NCBI RefSeq assembly: GCF_019800005.1
Contig: NZ_JABGCL010000006.1
Span: 186,001 to 250,000, forward strand
Length of the DNA stretch: 64,000 nucleotides
Direction: 5' to 3'
DNA from: Geminicoccus harenae
GTDB lineage: Bacteria; Pseudomonadota; Alphaproteobacteria; Geminicoccales; Geminicoccaceae
Positions 27,703 to 36,490 of this stretch are shown piece by piece (the first letter of the stretch is position 1; each line of letters starts with the position of its first letter). The notes under the pieces are model-generated. The model was not told where the DNA came from and did no database searches. It worked only from the letters and a program-made list of their open reading frames with translations. The translations under genes and the position numbers were made by a program.

Positions 27703-28883
27703 GTCGGGAGCCCGGCGGCGAACCGGCGGATGCGGCGGGCGGCCTCGTCCAGTTCCGGATCGGGCACGGTCAGGCTGACCCGGACATGGCCGGCTGCCGG
27801 GCCGCCGAACGCATCCCCGGAAAGCACCGAGACCTCGGCCTCGGCCAGCAGGCGACGGGCGAAGCGGTCGGGATCCAGGCTGGTGCCCTGCACGTCGACC
27901 ATCACGAACATCCCGCCGGCCGGACGCCGCACGATCAGGCCCGGCGCATCCGCCAGTGCCGCGCAGAAGCGGTCGCGCCGGGCCCGGTAGATCCGGTGAT
28001 GCTCCGCCAGCTCCGGATGCGGCTCGGCCAGGGCCACGGTGGCGGCGTCCTGAATGAAGTCGGGCAGGCCGTAGAGCATGGCGAGCGCCAGCTCGTAGAT
28101 CGTGGCGGTCACCCTTTGTGGCCCGATCACCCAGCCGACTCGCCAGCCGGTCATCGCATGCGACTTAGAGAGCGAGCTGACCACCACGGCATGGTCGTTC
28201 ATGCCCGGAATGGCCGAAGGGCTGACATGGCTGCCCTCGTAGATCAGATCGGCATAGACCTCGTCGGAGATCAGCCAGAGGCCGTGCTGCTTCGCGAGCC
28301 GGCACAGCGCCTCGATCTCGGCCCGGGTGAACACCGCGCCGGTCGGGTTGTTCGGCGTGTTGATCAGGATGGCGCGGGTACGCTCGCCGATCGCGCGTTC
28401 GATCGCCGCCAGATCCGGGCGGAAGCCGGTTTCGGCATCGAGCGGCACGTTCACCATCACCGCGGCGGCCGCGGCGATCGTGGCCGGGTAGGTGACATAG
28501 GCCGGGGCCGGGACCACCACCTCGTCGCCCGGGTTCAGCAGGCACTGGCAGGCGGCGAACAGGGCACATTGCGCCCCGGCCAGCACCACGACCTGCTCCG
28601 GGTCGATCGGGCGGCCGGTGAGCCGGCCATGGTGCCGGGCGATCGCCTGGCGCAGCGCCGGCTTGCCCTGCACGTCGGCATAATGGGTGTGGCCGGCATC
28701 CAGCGCCGCCTTGGCGGCCTCGCGGATCCGGGCGGGTGTCGTGAAGTCGGGATCGCCCACCGAGAGGATGATCACGTCCTCGCCGCGCCGCGCCCGTGCG
28801 GTCGCATCGTAGTGGATCAGCCAGGCATCGGTGGCCGGACCGGCCAGGCCGCTGGTCCAGGCGGCAAGCGCTGGTGCCCTCAT
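27699..28883 (-). CDS. PLP-dependent class I/II aminotransferase
   Basis: This is a 394-residue fold-type I aminotransferase of the AspC/MalY-like group. It has VILSVGDPDFTTPARI near residues 37-52, NTPNNPTGAVFTRAEIEAL near 165-183, and the PLP lysine in SSLSKSHAMTGWRVGWVIG near 230-248, followed by the substrate-carboxylate arginine region MFVMVDVQ. ATG 28883 is preferred over longer starts because the family begins at this point. It is divergent from the acetyltransferase gene with a 100-base intergenic region. The amino donor cannot be deduced. Confidence 0.88.
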   Translation of the reverse strand: MRAPALAAWTSGLAGPATDAWLIHYDATARARRGEDVIILSVGDPDFTTPARIREAAKAALDAGHTHYADVQGKPALRQAIARHHGRLTGRPIDPEQVVVLAGAQCALFAACQCLLNPGDEVVVPAPAYVTYPATIAAAAAVMVNVPLDAETGFRPDLAAIERAIGERTRAILINTPNNPTGAVFTRAEIEALCRLAKQHGLWLISDEVYADLIYEGSHVSPSAIPGMNDHAVVVSSLSKSHAMTGWRVGWVIGPQRVTATIYELALAMLYGLPDFIQDAATVALAEPHPELAEHHRIYRARRDRFCAALADAPGLIVRRPAGGMFVMVDVQGTSLDPDRFARRLLAEAEVSVLSGDAFGGPAAGHVRVSLTVPDPELDEAARRIRRFAAGLPT

Positions 28884-28983
28884 GAACGCTCGGCTCCCTT
28901 TACGTCGTGGCCCGCTGTCCGGAAGGATGCCGGGCCGACCCCAGCCCAACAAGCGCCCCGCCGCCCCCAAAGGAACCCGCCCG

Positions 28984-29418
28984 ATGCCGAGCGTCCGCCG
29001 CCTCCTGCCCTCCGACCTGCCCGCCTGGGAAGGGCTGTTCACCGGCTACTGCCGCTTCTACCGGGCGGACGTGCCGGACGAGGTGCGCCGCTCGACCTTC
29101 GAGCGCCTGTGCGCGGGCGACGATCTGGTGGGCCTGGTGGCGGTCGACGAGGGCGACCGGCCGATCGGCCTGATGCACCTGGTCTTCCACCCCTCCACCT
29201 GGTCCAGCCGGATCTACTGCTATATCGAGGATCTCTATGTCGAACCGGCCCATCGCGGCGGCGACGTGGCCAAGTCCCTGTTCGACGCTGGCTACGCGCT
29301 GGCCGATGAGCGCCAGGCCGACCGGACCTACTGGCTGACCCAGGAGTTCAACGCACCGGCCCGCTCGCTCTACGACACGGTCGGGCACCGGACATCGTTC
29401 ATCGTCTATGCGCGCTGA
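28984..29418 (+). CDS. GNAT family N-acetyltransferase
   Basis: This is a 144-residue acetyltransferase. The acetyl-CoA-binding core is visible as CYIEDLYVEPAHRGGDVAKSLFDAGYALA near residues 79-107, followed by WLTQEFNAPARSLYDTVGH near the C-terminus. AAAGGA lies 9 bases before ATG 28984; an upstream in-frame ATG at 28927 would add a low-complexity leader. Its 3' end overlaps the end of the convergent transporter gene by 13 bases. The acceptor is unknown. Confidence 0.85.
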   Translation: MPSVRRLLPSDLPAWEGLFTGYCRFYRADVPDEVRRSTFERLCAGDDLVGLVAVDEGDRPIGLMHLVFHPSTWSSRIYCYIEDLYVEPAHRGGDVAKSLFDAGYALADERQADRTYWLTQEFNAPARSLYDTVGHRTSFIVYAR

Positions 29419-30611
29419 GCGCGGATCGCGATCCAGAAGCTCATCTGCGCCACCAGCCCGCCCAGGGCCAGCACCAGGCCTGCGGCGAGCGCCGGGTCGG
29501 GGCCGGCCGCGACCAGGGCGGTGAAGCCGGCACCGACCGTCATCTGGATGAAGCCGTACAGGCCGGCGGCCGATCCGGTCAGGCGCGGGTCGATGCTGAT
29601 CGCCCGGGTGAGGGCGGCCGGGCTGGACATGCCGGCCCCCAGCGTCATCAGGGACATAGTGCCGGCCGCCACCGCCACCGTGAGCAGCCCCAGCAGCTCG
29701 GCGGCGAGGAAGGCCAGCGAGCTGGCCAGCACCAGCAGGGTGGCGCCGACCAGCAGGCGCTCCATGGTGACCCGGCCGATCAGCCGGCCGGTCAGGACGT
29801 TGCCGGCGGCCATGCCGACCATCAGCAGGCCCAGATAGATCCCGACCTCGTGGAGCGGGCGGTGCAGCTCGTGGACGAACAGGAAGGGGGCCGCCGCGAT
29901 GAAGGCATAGATCGCGGTGGTGGTGCAGCCGCCGCCCACGGCGAAGCCGACGAAGACCGGCGAGCGCAGGAGGTGGCGATAGTCCTGGAGGAGGGAGCGG
30001 GTGCTGAGCTGCCCGCTCGGCCGGCCGGTCTCGGGCAGGAGCCGCCAGACCGAGAGGAGGTTCACCGCACCCAGCGTCACCAGTGCCAGGAAGATCGAGC
30101 GCCAGCCGAGGGTGGCGGAGAGGGTGCTGCCGCTCATCGGCGCCAGGGCCGGGCCGGCCATGGTCATGAGGTTGAGCAGGGCCAGGCGACGCACGGCGTC
30201 GTGGGACCCCGTGGTATCGCGCACGATGGCGCGGCCGAGTGCGAGCCCGGCGCAGCCGCCCAAGGCCTGGAGCAGGCGGGCGGCGATCAGGGAGCCGGCA
30301 CCTGGTGCCAGGGCCGCGCCCAGCCCGGCGGCAGTGTAGAGGGTGAGGCCGGCCAGCAGGGTGGGGCGGCGGCCGAAGCAGTCGGAAAGCGGGCCGTAGA
30401 CGAGCTGCCCCACCGCCAAGCCGACGATGTAGAGGCTGATCGTCATCTGCATGGCGCCGACGCTGGCATCCAAGTCGGCGGCCGCGGCCGGCAGGGCCGG
30501 CACGAACATGTGCATGGCCAGCGTGCCGCTGAAGGTCACCAGTACCAGGAGCCAGAGCGGTGGCTGGCGGAGGGCAGCGGATTGGCGGGAAGCGTCGGCG
30601 GCTTGGGGCAT
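29406..30611 (-). CDS. Bcr/CflA family drug resistance MFS transporter
   Basis: This is a roughly 401-residue major facilitator with about twelve membrane helices. The loop-2 motif YGPLSDCFGRRPTLLAG near residues 73-89 is diagnostic, and the N-terminus LVTFSGTLAMHMFVPALPA matches the Bcr/CflA group. It is expected to export small drugs or metabolites by proton antiport. ATG 30611 gives MPQAADASR; an in-frame start at 30647 is possible. It is convergent with the acetyltransferase gene. Confidence 0.9.
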   Translation of the reverse strand: MPQAADASRQSAALRQPPLWLLVLVTFSGTLAMHMFVPALPAAAADLDASVGAMQMTISLYIVGLAVGQLVYGPLSDCFGRRPTLLAGLTLYTAAGLGAALAPGAGSLIAARLLQALGGCAGLALGRAIVRDTTGSHDAVRRLALLNLMTMAGPALAPMSGSTLSATLGWRSIFLALVTLGAVNLLSVWRLLPETGRPSGQLSTRSLLQDYRHLLRSPVFVGFAVGGGCTTTAIYAFIAAAPFLFVHELHRPLHEVGIYLGLLMVGMAAGNVLTGRLIGRVTMERLLVGATLLVLASSLAFLAAELLGLLTVAVAAGTMSLMTLGAGMSSPAALTRAISIDPRLTGSAAGLYGFIQMTVGAGFTALVAAGPDPALAAGLVLALGGLVAQMSFWIAIRAQRA

Positions 30612-30674
30612 GGGCCATTGATGCGGCGCTGTCTGCCAGCAAGGCAACCGCTGCCCGGCAGGCCAGCCATGCCG

Positions 30675-31655
30675 TCAGTGCGTATCGAATGCCGCCTGGA
30701 TGGCCGACCGGTCCGCGCCGGCGAGCAGGGCCAGTTGCAGGAGCACGCGCGCCTTGCCGGGCTTGAGCTCGCCGGCATGGACGAAGCCCAACGCCGCGTC
30801 GTCGACCTCGCCCGTGGCCAGCACCGCGCCCGCCGGCAGCCTGGTGCTGCGCGCCACGGCGATGCCCCGTCCGGCTGCCTCCGCCAGGGCGCCCAGGGCG
30901 ATCCTGGTCATGTTGCCGTTACCGACCCCGGCGACCACGATGCCCTTGGCACCCGCCGCGACCGCCGCATCGATCAGCTCGCGGCCCATCCCGGCATGGG
31001 CATGGAGGATCACGACCCTGGGCAGCGCGTCATGGCCGGCGAGGTCGAAGCCGGCCGGGCGCGGGTCGGGGGGGCGGTGGAAGCGGGGGCGGCCGCCAGC
31101 CATCGTGCCGAGCGGGCCGCGTTCGGGTGCCTGGAAGGCGTCCACGCGGTTGGCGTGGGCCTTGTAGACGTCGCGCGCGGCGAAGACCTGGTCGTTCATC
31201 ACGGCCAGCACGCCACGGTTTCGGGCGGCGGGATCGGCCGCCACGGCGATCGCGGCGGAGAGGTTGGCCGGCCCGTCGGCACCGATTGCGGTGGCCGGGC
31301 GCATGGCGCCGGTGAACACGATCGGCAGTTCGGCCCGGACGGTCAGCTCGGCGAACCAAGCAGTCTCCTCCAGCGTGTCGGTGCCGTGGGTGACGATGAT
31401 GCCGGCAAGGCCCGGCTCGGTTGCCAGCGCGGCCAGCCGGCGGGCCAGCTTCAGCCAGACCGCGTCGTGCATGTCCTGGCTGCCGATGCTGACGAGCTGC
31501 TCGCCGCGGATGGCGGCGACGCGGTCCAGGCCGGGCAGGGCGGCCAGCAGGGCGTCGATGGCGAAGCTGCCGGCGGTGTAGCCGTGGGCGACGTCCTGCG
31601 CGCCGGCGATGGTGCCGCCGGTGGCCAGGACGTGGACGAGGGGCAGCGCGGTCAC
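30675..31655 (-). CDS. L-asparaginase family amidohydrolase
   Basis: This is a 326-residue asparaginase/glutaminase. The first nucleophile motif VLATGGTIAGAQD is near residues 9-21 and the second, VTHGTDTLEETAWF, is near 88-101. No signal peptide is visible, so it is probably cytoplasmic. GTG 31655 is chosen because it overlaps the permease stop (GTGA) and gives the normal N-terminus. It is the last gene of an amino-acid uptake set, which points to deamidation of imported Asn or Gln. Confidence 0.9.
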   Translation of the reverse strand: MTALPLVHVLATGGTIAGAQDVAHGYTAGSFAIDALLAALPGLDRVAAIRGEQLVSIGSQDMHDAVWLKLARRLAALATEPGLAGIIVTHGTDTLEETAWFAELTVRAELPIVFTGAMRPATAIGADGPANLSAAIAVAADPAARNRGVLAVMNDQVFAARDVYKAHANRVDAFQAPERGPLGTMAGGRPRFHRPPDPRPAGFDLAGHDALPRVVILHAHAGMGRELIDAAVAAGAKGIVVAGVGNGNMTRIALGALAEAAGRGIAVARSTRLPAGAVLATGEVDDAALGFVHAGELKPGKARVLLQLALLAGADRSAIQAAFDTH

Positions 31656-32608
31656 GGCCGCACCCCCTTGCCGTAGTGGCGCTCGATCCGCGCCTGGATC
31701 ACCTCGAACACGGCGGAGAGCAGCCAGTAGATCAGCGCCGCCGTGATCAGCATCTCCATGTATTTGAACTCGGCGCGGCCATAGGTGCGGGCCAGGAACA
31801 TCAGCTCCCACACGCCCATCACCGAGACCAGCGAGCTGTCCTTCAGCATGGCGATGAACTGGTTGCCGGTGGGCGGGATGACCAGCCGCATCGCCTGGGG
31901 CAGGACGACGAGGCGCATCGCCTGGGCATCGGTCAGCCCCAGCGAGGCGGCGGCCTCACGCTGGCCGCGCCCGACCGCCTCGATCCCGGCACGGAAGATC
32001 TCGGCCATGTAGGCGCCGTAGCACAAGGAGAGCGCGATGATCCCGGCCGGCACCGCCTCCAGGACCAGACCGATCTGCGGCAGGCCCAGATAGATCAGCA
32101 ACACCTGCAGGAGCAGCGGCGTGCCGCGGAAGAAGCTGATGTAGAAGGTGGCCACCCCGAAGGCCAGGCCGTTGCCGGACAGCCTGGCCAGCGCGCCCAC
32201 CAGGGCCAGCAGGGTGGCGAAGGTGATCGAGACCAGGCAGATCACCACGGTCAGGACGGCACCCTGCAGGAAGGCCTGGCCGGCGCCGAACCCGAGCAGG
32301 CCCGGCACGTTGGCCAGGATGAAGCGGTAGTCCAGCCCGAAGCTCCAGAAGAACAGGGCGAAGACCAGCAAGAGTTCGGCCCAGGCCAGCAGCACCTGGA
32401 ACTCGAACGGCATCCGGCGCAGGACCAGGATGTTGGCGATCGCGAGGCCGGCCACGAGCAGGCTGCCGACCAGCCGGGCCAGGAGCGGAGGCAGCCCGGC
32501 CAGGCCCGGCACGGTCCAGGGGAACGCGGCGGCGATCAGGAAGACGATCAGGCCGATCAGGGTCAGGCGGGCGTCCCGCCGGTCGAGGAGGTCTGCCAAT
32601 ATGCTCAC
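31652..32608 (-). CDS. Polar amino acid ABC transporter permease (HisMQ family)
   Basis: This is a 318-residue inner-membrane permease. Membrane helices occupy the N-terminal third, longer than in typical HisM, then ATFYISFFRGTPLLLQVLLIYLGLPQ near residues 165-190 and the coupling region EAVGRGQREAAASLGLTDAQAMRLVVLPQAMRLVIPPTGNQ near 215-250. GTG 32608 overlaps the binding-protein stop by 4 bases. No second permease is present, so it may homodimerise, and no ATPase gene is adjacent. Confidence 0.92.
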   Translation of the reverse strand: MSILADLLDRRDARLTLIGLIVFLIAAAFPWTVPGLAGLPPLLARLVGSLLVAGLAIANILVLRRMPFEFQVLLAWAELLLVFALFFWSFGLDYRFILANVPGLLGFGAGQAFLQGAVLTVVICLVSITFATLLALVGALARLSGNGLAFGVATFYISFFRGTPLLLQVLLIYLGLPQIGLVLEAVPAGIIALSLCYGAYMAEIFRAGIEAVGRGQREAAASLGLTDAQAMRLVVLPQAMRLVIPPTGNQFIAMLKDSSLVSVMGVWELMFLARTYGRAEFKYMEMLITAALIYWLLSAVFEVIQARIERHYGKGVRP

Positions 32609-33435
32609 TGGGTCAGGTCGGCGCCGTAATACTGCGCGGACAGCCGGGCGAGCGTGCCGTCCGCCTTCATCTCGTCGACGATCCGGGTGATCTCGGCAGC
32701 GAGTTCCGGGTCGCCCTTGTCGATCGCGACCGAGAGCGGCTCCTTGAACAAAGGCTCGCCGACGATCTTGAACGGGTAGCCGCGCTCGATCGCGTCCAGG
32801 ACGGTCGGCAGGGCGGTGAAGGCCGCATCGAGGCGCACGCCGTCCCCTAAGCGCAGATCGTCCAGGGCCAGCAGGTCGGTGTCGTAGGTGCGGATCTCCG
32901 CATCGTCGATCTGGTAGGTGAAGGGCGGCGCATCGGCCACGTCGATGGTCAGGTCCTTCTTCAGATAGCTCTCATAGGTGGTGGCGACGCCGACCCCGAT
33001 CCGCTTGCCGCCGGCATCGGCGGGGGTGGTGATCGTCTGGTTGTCCTTGTGGACCACGAGCGAGGCCGGGGTGAAGTAATAGACCGCCGGGAAGTCCAGG
33101 ACCTGCGCGCGTTCCTTCGTGGGCGTCATGCTGCCAACCGAGATGTCCCAGCGGCCCGCCCAGCGCCCGGCGGTGATCACGTCCCAGCCGGGCGTGACGA
33201 AGCGGATGTCCACGCCCAGGCGCTTGGCGATCTCCCGACCAACATCGATGTCGAAGCCCTGGAACTCGTTGGTCATCGGATCGAGCGAGGATTGCGGGGG
33301 ATATTCCGGATCGGTGCTCATCGTCAGCACGCCGGCCTCCCTGATCCGGTCGAGCGCCTCACCGGCGGACACTTCGGCCGCAACCAGGAACGAGAGGGCG
33401 GCTGCGAGCAGGGCACCACGACGCGAGAGCGGCAT
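32605..33435 (-). CDS. Polar amino acid ABC transporter substrate-binding protein
   Basis: This is a 276-residue SBP_bac_3 protein. A signal peptide (residues 1-24, ending VSAG) is followed by AGVLTMSTDPEYPPQSSLDP, GFDIDVGREIAKRLGVDIRFVTPGWD near 60-85, and DISVGSMTPTKERAQVLDFPAVYYFTPASLVVHKD. It captures an amino acid or related compound in the periplasm. The gene begins the set binding protein-permease-asparaginase, all overlapping. Transcription diverges from the DapA-like gene 121 bases away. Confidence 0.92.
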   Translation of the reverse strand: MPLSRRGALLAAALSFLVAAEVSAGEALDRIREAGVLTMSTDPEYPPQSSLDPMTNEFQGFDIDVGREIAKRLGVDIRFVTPGWDVITAGRWAGRWDISVGSMTPTKERAQVLDFPAVYYFTPASLVVHKDNQTITTPADAGGKRIGVGVATTYESYLKKDLTIDVADAPPFTYQIDDAEIRTYDTDLLALDDLRLGDGVRLDAAFTALPTVLDAIERGYPFKIVGEPLFKEPLSVAIDKGDPELAAEITRIVDEMKADGTLARLSAQYYGADLTQ

Positions 33436-33556
33436 TTCGTTTCCCCCGGAACAACGCGATATTACAGCCAGGATGACGAGGCGCGTCCGGCACGGCAAGC
33501 TCGGCGCGCTCCGGCTGCCGATGCCGCCGGGACCTGACCGGGAGGAGGATGAGCCC

Positions 33557-34453
33557 ATGACGACGCCGGCCTTTTCCGGAATCTGGCCGATCCTCTACGC
33601 CTTCTTCGACGAGCAGGACCGGCTCGACGAAGGGGCGGTGCTGCGCCAGGTCGAGGCCTGCATCACCGCCGGTGCGGACGGGATCGCGGCACTGGGCTTG
33701 GCCACCGAGGTCGCCAAGCTCATGCCCGACGAGCGCGCCACGCTGCTGCGCTGGCTGGCCCGGACCGTCGATGGGCGGGTGCCGGTCGCGGTCACGGTGT
33801 TCGGCGAGAGCGAGGCCGAGCAGGTCGCGTTTGTGCGCATGGCGGCGGAGCTCGGTGCTTCCTGGGTGATCCTGCAGCCGCCGCCCCGCCGGCCGCTGCC
33901 CGAGGACGAGCTGCTCCACTTCTTCGGCCGGGTCATCGACGCCTGCCCGATCCCGGCCGCGATCCAGAACGCGCCGGACTATCTGGGCGTGGGCCTGGGC
34001 GACGTGGCGATCCGGCGGCTGAGGGACCGCCACCCCAACTTCCTCCTGCTCAAGGGCGAGGGCTCGGCGGTCTCGATCCGGCGCACCATCGACGCGCTCA
34101 AGGGCGAGGTCGCGGTGTTCAACGGCCGGGGCGGGCTGGAGCTGCCGGACATCCTGCGCGCCGGCTGTGCGGGGATGATCCCGGCCCCGGAGCTGGTCGA
34201 CGTCCAGGTCGCGATCTGGCGGGCGACCCAGGCCGGAGAGTGGGCGGAGGCCGACCGGCTCTATGCCGAGGTGCTGCCGCTCATCGTGTTCGTGATGCAG
34301 TCGATCCCGCACCTCGTCACCTACGGCAAGCGCGCGGCTGCGCATCGCCTGGGGCTGGGACCGGTCCACGACCGGGCGCCTGGCGACCTGCCCACCCCGT
34401 TCGGCCTGGCGGTGCTCGACCGGCTGCTGGCACCGCTGCCGCCGCTGCTCTGA
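33557..34453 (+). CDS. Dihydrodipicolinate synthase/N-acetylneuraminate lyase family protein
   Basis: This is a 298-residue class I aldolase with TIM-barrel fold. It has the G(L)ATEVAKL variant of the G-x-x-G-E motif near residues 45-55, and the Schiff-base lysine in NFLLLKGEGSAVSI near 160-173. ATG 33557 follows GGAGGAGG. It is divergent from the amino-acid importer and so is more likely catabolic (keto-sugar acid, hydroxyproline or similar) than lysine biosynthesis. The precise substrate is unknown. Confidence 0.85.
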   Translation: MTTPAFSGIWPILYAFFDEQDRLDEGAVLRQVEACITAGADGIAALGLATEVAKLMPDERATLLRWLARTVDGRVPVAVTVFGESEAEQVAFVRMAAELGASWVILQPPPRRPLPEDELLHFFGRVIDACPIPAAIQNAPDYLGVGLGDVAIRRLRDRHPNFLLLKGEGSAVSIRRTIDALKGEVAVFNGRGGLELPDILRAGCAGMIPAPELVDVQVAIWRATQAGEWAEADRLYAEVLPLIVFVMQSIPHLVTYGKRAAAHRLGLGPVHDRAPGDLPTPFGLAVLDRLLAPLPPLL

Positions 34454-34467
34454 ACCGTACCGGATGG

Positions 34468-34548
34468 TGTCGCTTTCACGCGGGGGCGCCGAGGCGGCAG
34501 GGCCATGGGGCAACCCTTCCGGGCGTGAAAAGCCATGTCGCTTTCACG
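34468..34548. repeat. Direct and inverted repeats upstream of the MetF-like gene
   Basis: TGTCGCTTTCACG occurs at 34468-34480 and again at 34536-34548. An inverted copy of its core, CGTGAAA at 34524-34530, pairs with TTTCACG at 34542-34548. The repeats lie in the 195-base gap before the MetF-like gene and could be an operator array or structured leader. Confidence 0.45.
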
Positions 34549-34648
34549 AAACCCGGCAGGCCGATGCGCACCAGAAATGCGGCCCATCCGACCCCATATA
34601 CTGGGCTGTCGGGGCTCCATCCCGGCAGCGGCGCGGGGATGACCGTCC

Positions 34649-35587
34649 ATGGCGGTGGCGTTTCGGGATCTGTTCGGGCGGCGGAACACGGCCGGAGGTG
34701 CCGAGATCGCGGCACAGGTGACCGGGCTGGCGCAAGGCTGGTCGATCGAGATCACCGCCAGGCAGGCGGCCAAGCTGGAGCGGCTGCCGCTGCCCAAGGG
34801 TACGCGGGTCAACATCGCTTACCTGCCGGACGAGGAACCCTCGGCGATCCTGCAGACCGCGGCGCGGCTGGTGTTCGAGGGCATGGTGCCGGTACCGCAC
34901 GTGCCGGCGCGCACCCTGCCGTCGGCCATGGCGCTCGACACCTATCTGCGGGGCTTGGCGGCGGTGGGCGTGCGGGAGGCGCTGGTGATCGGCGGCGGTG
35001 TCGCCCAGCAGCAGGGGCCGTTCGCCAGCAGCATGGACGTGCTGAGAAGTGGCCTGTTTGAAGAGTTGGGCTTCAGCCGGGTCGCGGTGGCGGGCCATCC
35101 CGAGGGGAGCCCGGACATCTCCGTCGAGGGCTTGGCCGCAGCGCTGGCCGAGAAGAACGCGTGGGCGGAGGCGGCGGGCCTCACCGTCGAGCTGATGACC
35201 CAGTTCTGCTTCGATGCCGGCAAGGTGGCGGCGTGGGAGCGGGCGATCCGTGCTGCCGGCAACCGGCTGCCGATCCGGGTGGGCCTACCGGGCCCGGCCT
35301 CGATCAAGAGCCTCCTGCGCTATGCCCAGATGTGCGGCGTGGGCAATTCGCTGGCCTTCCTCAGCAAGCGGGGCGGCAACGTCCTGCAGCTCGTCACTGC
35401 CGCCGAGCCGGACGGCTTCATCGTCGACCTCGCCAGGGCCCTGGCGGGCGAGCCCGGCCATCTGGTGGCCGGCCTGCACTTCTACCCATTCGGCGGCTTC
35501 GAGAAGACCGCGCACTATGCGGATGCCGTCGCGGCGGGCCGCTTCACCGTAGAGGGCGACGGCCAGGGCTTCAGCCTCACCGCCTGA
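34649..35587 (+). CDS. Methylenetetrahydrofolate reductase-like protein
   Basis: This is a 312-residue TIM-barrel protein of the MTHFR family. Indicators are WSIEITARQAAKLERL near residues 31-46, FEGMVPVPHVPARTL near 76-90, ALVIGGGVAQQQGPF near 112-126, and MTQFCFDAGKVAAWERAI with PIRVGLPGPASIKSLL near 180-216. Genuine MetF reduces methylene-THF with FAD; this protein is divergent and may belong to the C1-catabolic or demethylase-associated branch. A methyltransferase gene follows after 62 bases, suggesting linked one-carbon chemistry. Confidence 0.82.
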   Translation: MAVAFRDLFGRRNTAGGAEIAAQVTGLAQGWSIEITARQAAKLERLPLPKGTRVNIAYLPDEEPSAILQTAARLVFEGMVPVPHVPARTLPSAMALDTYLRGLAAVGVREALVIGGGVAQQQGPFASSMDVLRSGLFEELGFSRVAVAGHPEGSPDISVEGLAAALAEKNAWAEAAGLTVELMTQFCFDAGKVAAWERAIRAAGNRLPIRVGLPGPASIKSLLRYAQMCGVGNSLAFLSKRGGNVLQLVTAAEPDGFIVDLARALAGEPGHLVAGLHFYPFGGFEKTAHYADAVAAGRFTVEGDGQGFSLTA

Positions 35588-35649
35588 ACCGGCCTCGCCG
35601 CCACTCACGACCGTGCCTATGCTGGCCTCCTGCAGGGGAGGCAGCGGGG

Positions 35650-36477
35650 ATGGCCGACGATTTCCAGCGCTTCGAGCGCGACGTCCATGATCGGCTGGCG
35701 CCGACCTATCGCGATCGGTTCGAGCCGGTCACCGCCCTGGCGGTGGAAGGGCTGCTGGAGGCGGCGGGGGTGCGGGAAGGGGTGCGCCATGGCGACCTCG
35801 CGGCCGGCAGCGGCGTGGTGGCGCTGGGCGCCCTGGCGAAGGGGGCGAGCGTCGATGCCTATGACCTGAGCCCCGGCATGCTGGCGATCCTGGAAGGGCG
35901 GGCGCCCGCGATCCATGCCGTCGCCGCCTCGGTCGACCGGCTACCGGTCGCGGACGGCCACTACGACACGCTGACCATGGGCTTCGGCATCGGCCACCTG
36001 CCGGCGCCTGAGGCGGCGGTGGCCGAGGCGCTGCGGGTGCTCAAACCCGGCGGGCGGATCGCCCTGTCCTGGTGGGCGGATCGCGACGAGAACCGGGTGA
36101 ACGGCCTGTTCGTCGACCTGATCGAGGAACTGGCGCTGACGGCACCGCCCGAGCGCCTGCCGCCCGGGCCCCCGATCTTCCGCTTCGCCGACCGCAAGGC
36201 GCTGGTGTGCCTGCTGGAGGACGCAGGGTTCACCGACGTGTGCCTGGAGACCCTGGCGTTCCGTCATGTCGTGCCGGCCGCTGTCGACTGGTGGGCGATC
36301 GGCCGGGGTGCGTTCGCCCGGGTGTCGGCGATCCTGGATGCCCAGTCGGCGCAGGCGCAGGAGCGGATCCGCACCCTGTTCCTGGAGCGGGCGGAGACCT
36401 ATCGGGACGGCGACGGCATCGCGATCCCGATCAGGTTCCACGTGGTGAGCGGCAGTGCGCCTCGATCTGAGGACTGA
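35650..36477 (+). CDS. Class I SAM-dependent methyltransferase
   Basis: This is a 275-residue methyltransferase (UbiE/COQ5-like). Motif I appears as HGDLAAGSGVVALGALAKGASVDAYDLSPGML near residues 47-78, motif II/III as TMGFGIGHLPAPEAAVAEALRVLKPGGRIALSWW near 111-144. Motif I has LAAGSG in place of the usual DVGCGTG-like DxGxG. ATG 35650 follows GGGGAGGCAGCGGGG. It is probably cotranscribed with the MetF-like gene, and converges on the RTX gene with a 13-base gap. The acceptor is unknown. Confidence 0.85.
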   Translation: MADDFQRFERDVHDRLAPTYRDRFEPVTALAVEGLLEAAGVREGVRHGDLAAGSGVVALGALAKGASVDAYDLSPGMLAILEGRAPAIHAVAASVDRLPVADGHYDTLTMGFGIGHLPAPEAAVAEALRVLKPGGRIALSWWADRDENRVNGLFVDLIEELALTAPPERLPPGPPIFRFADRKALVCLLEDAGFTDVCLETLAFRHVVPAAVDWWAIGRGAFARVSAILDAQSAQAQERIRTLFLERAETYRDGDGIAIPIRFHVVSGSAPRSED

Positions 36478-36490
36478 GGGCCCGCCAGGC

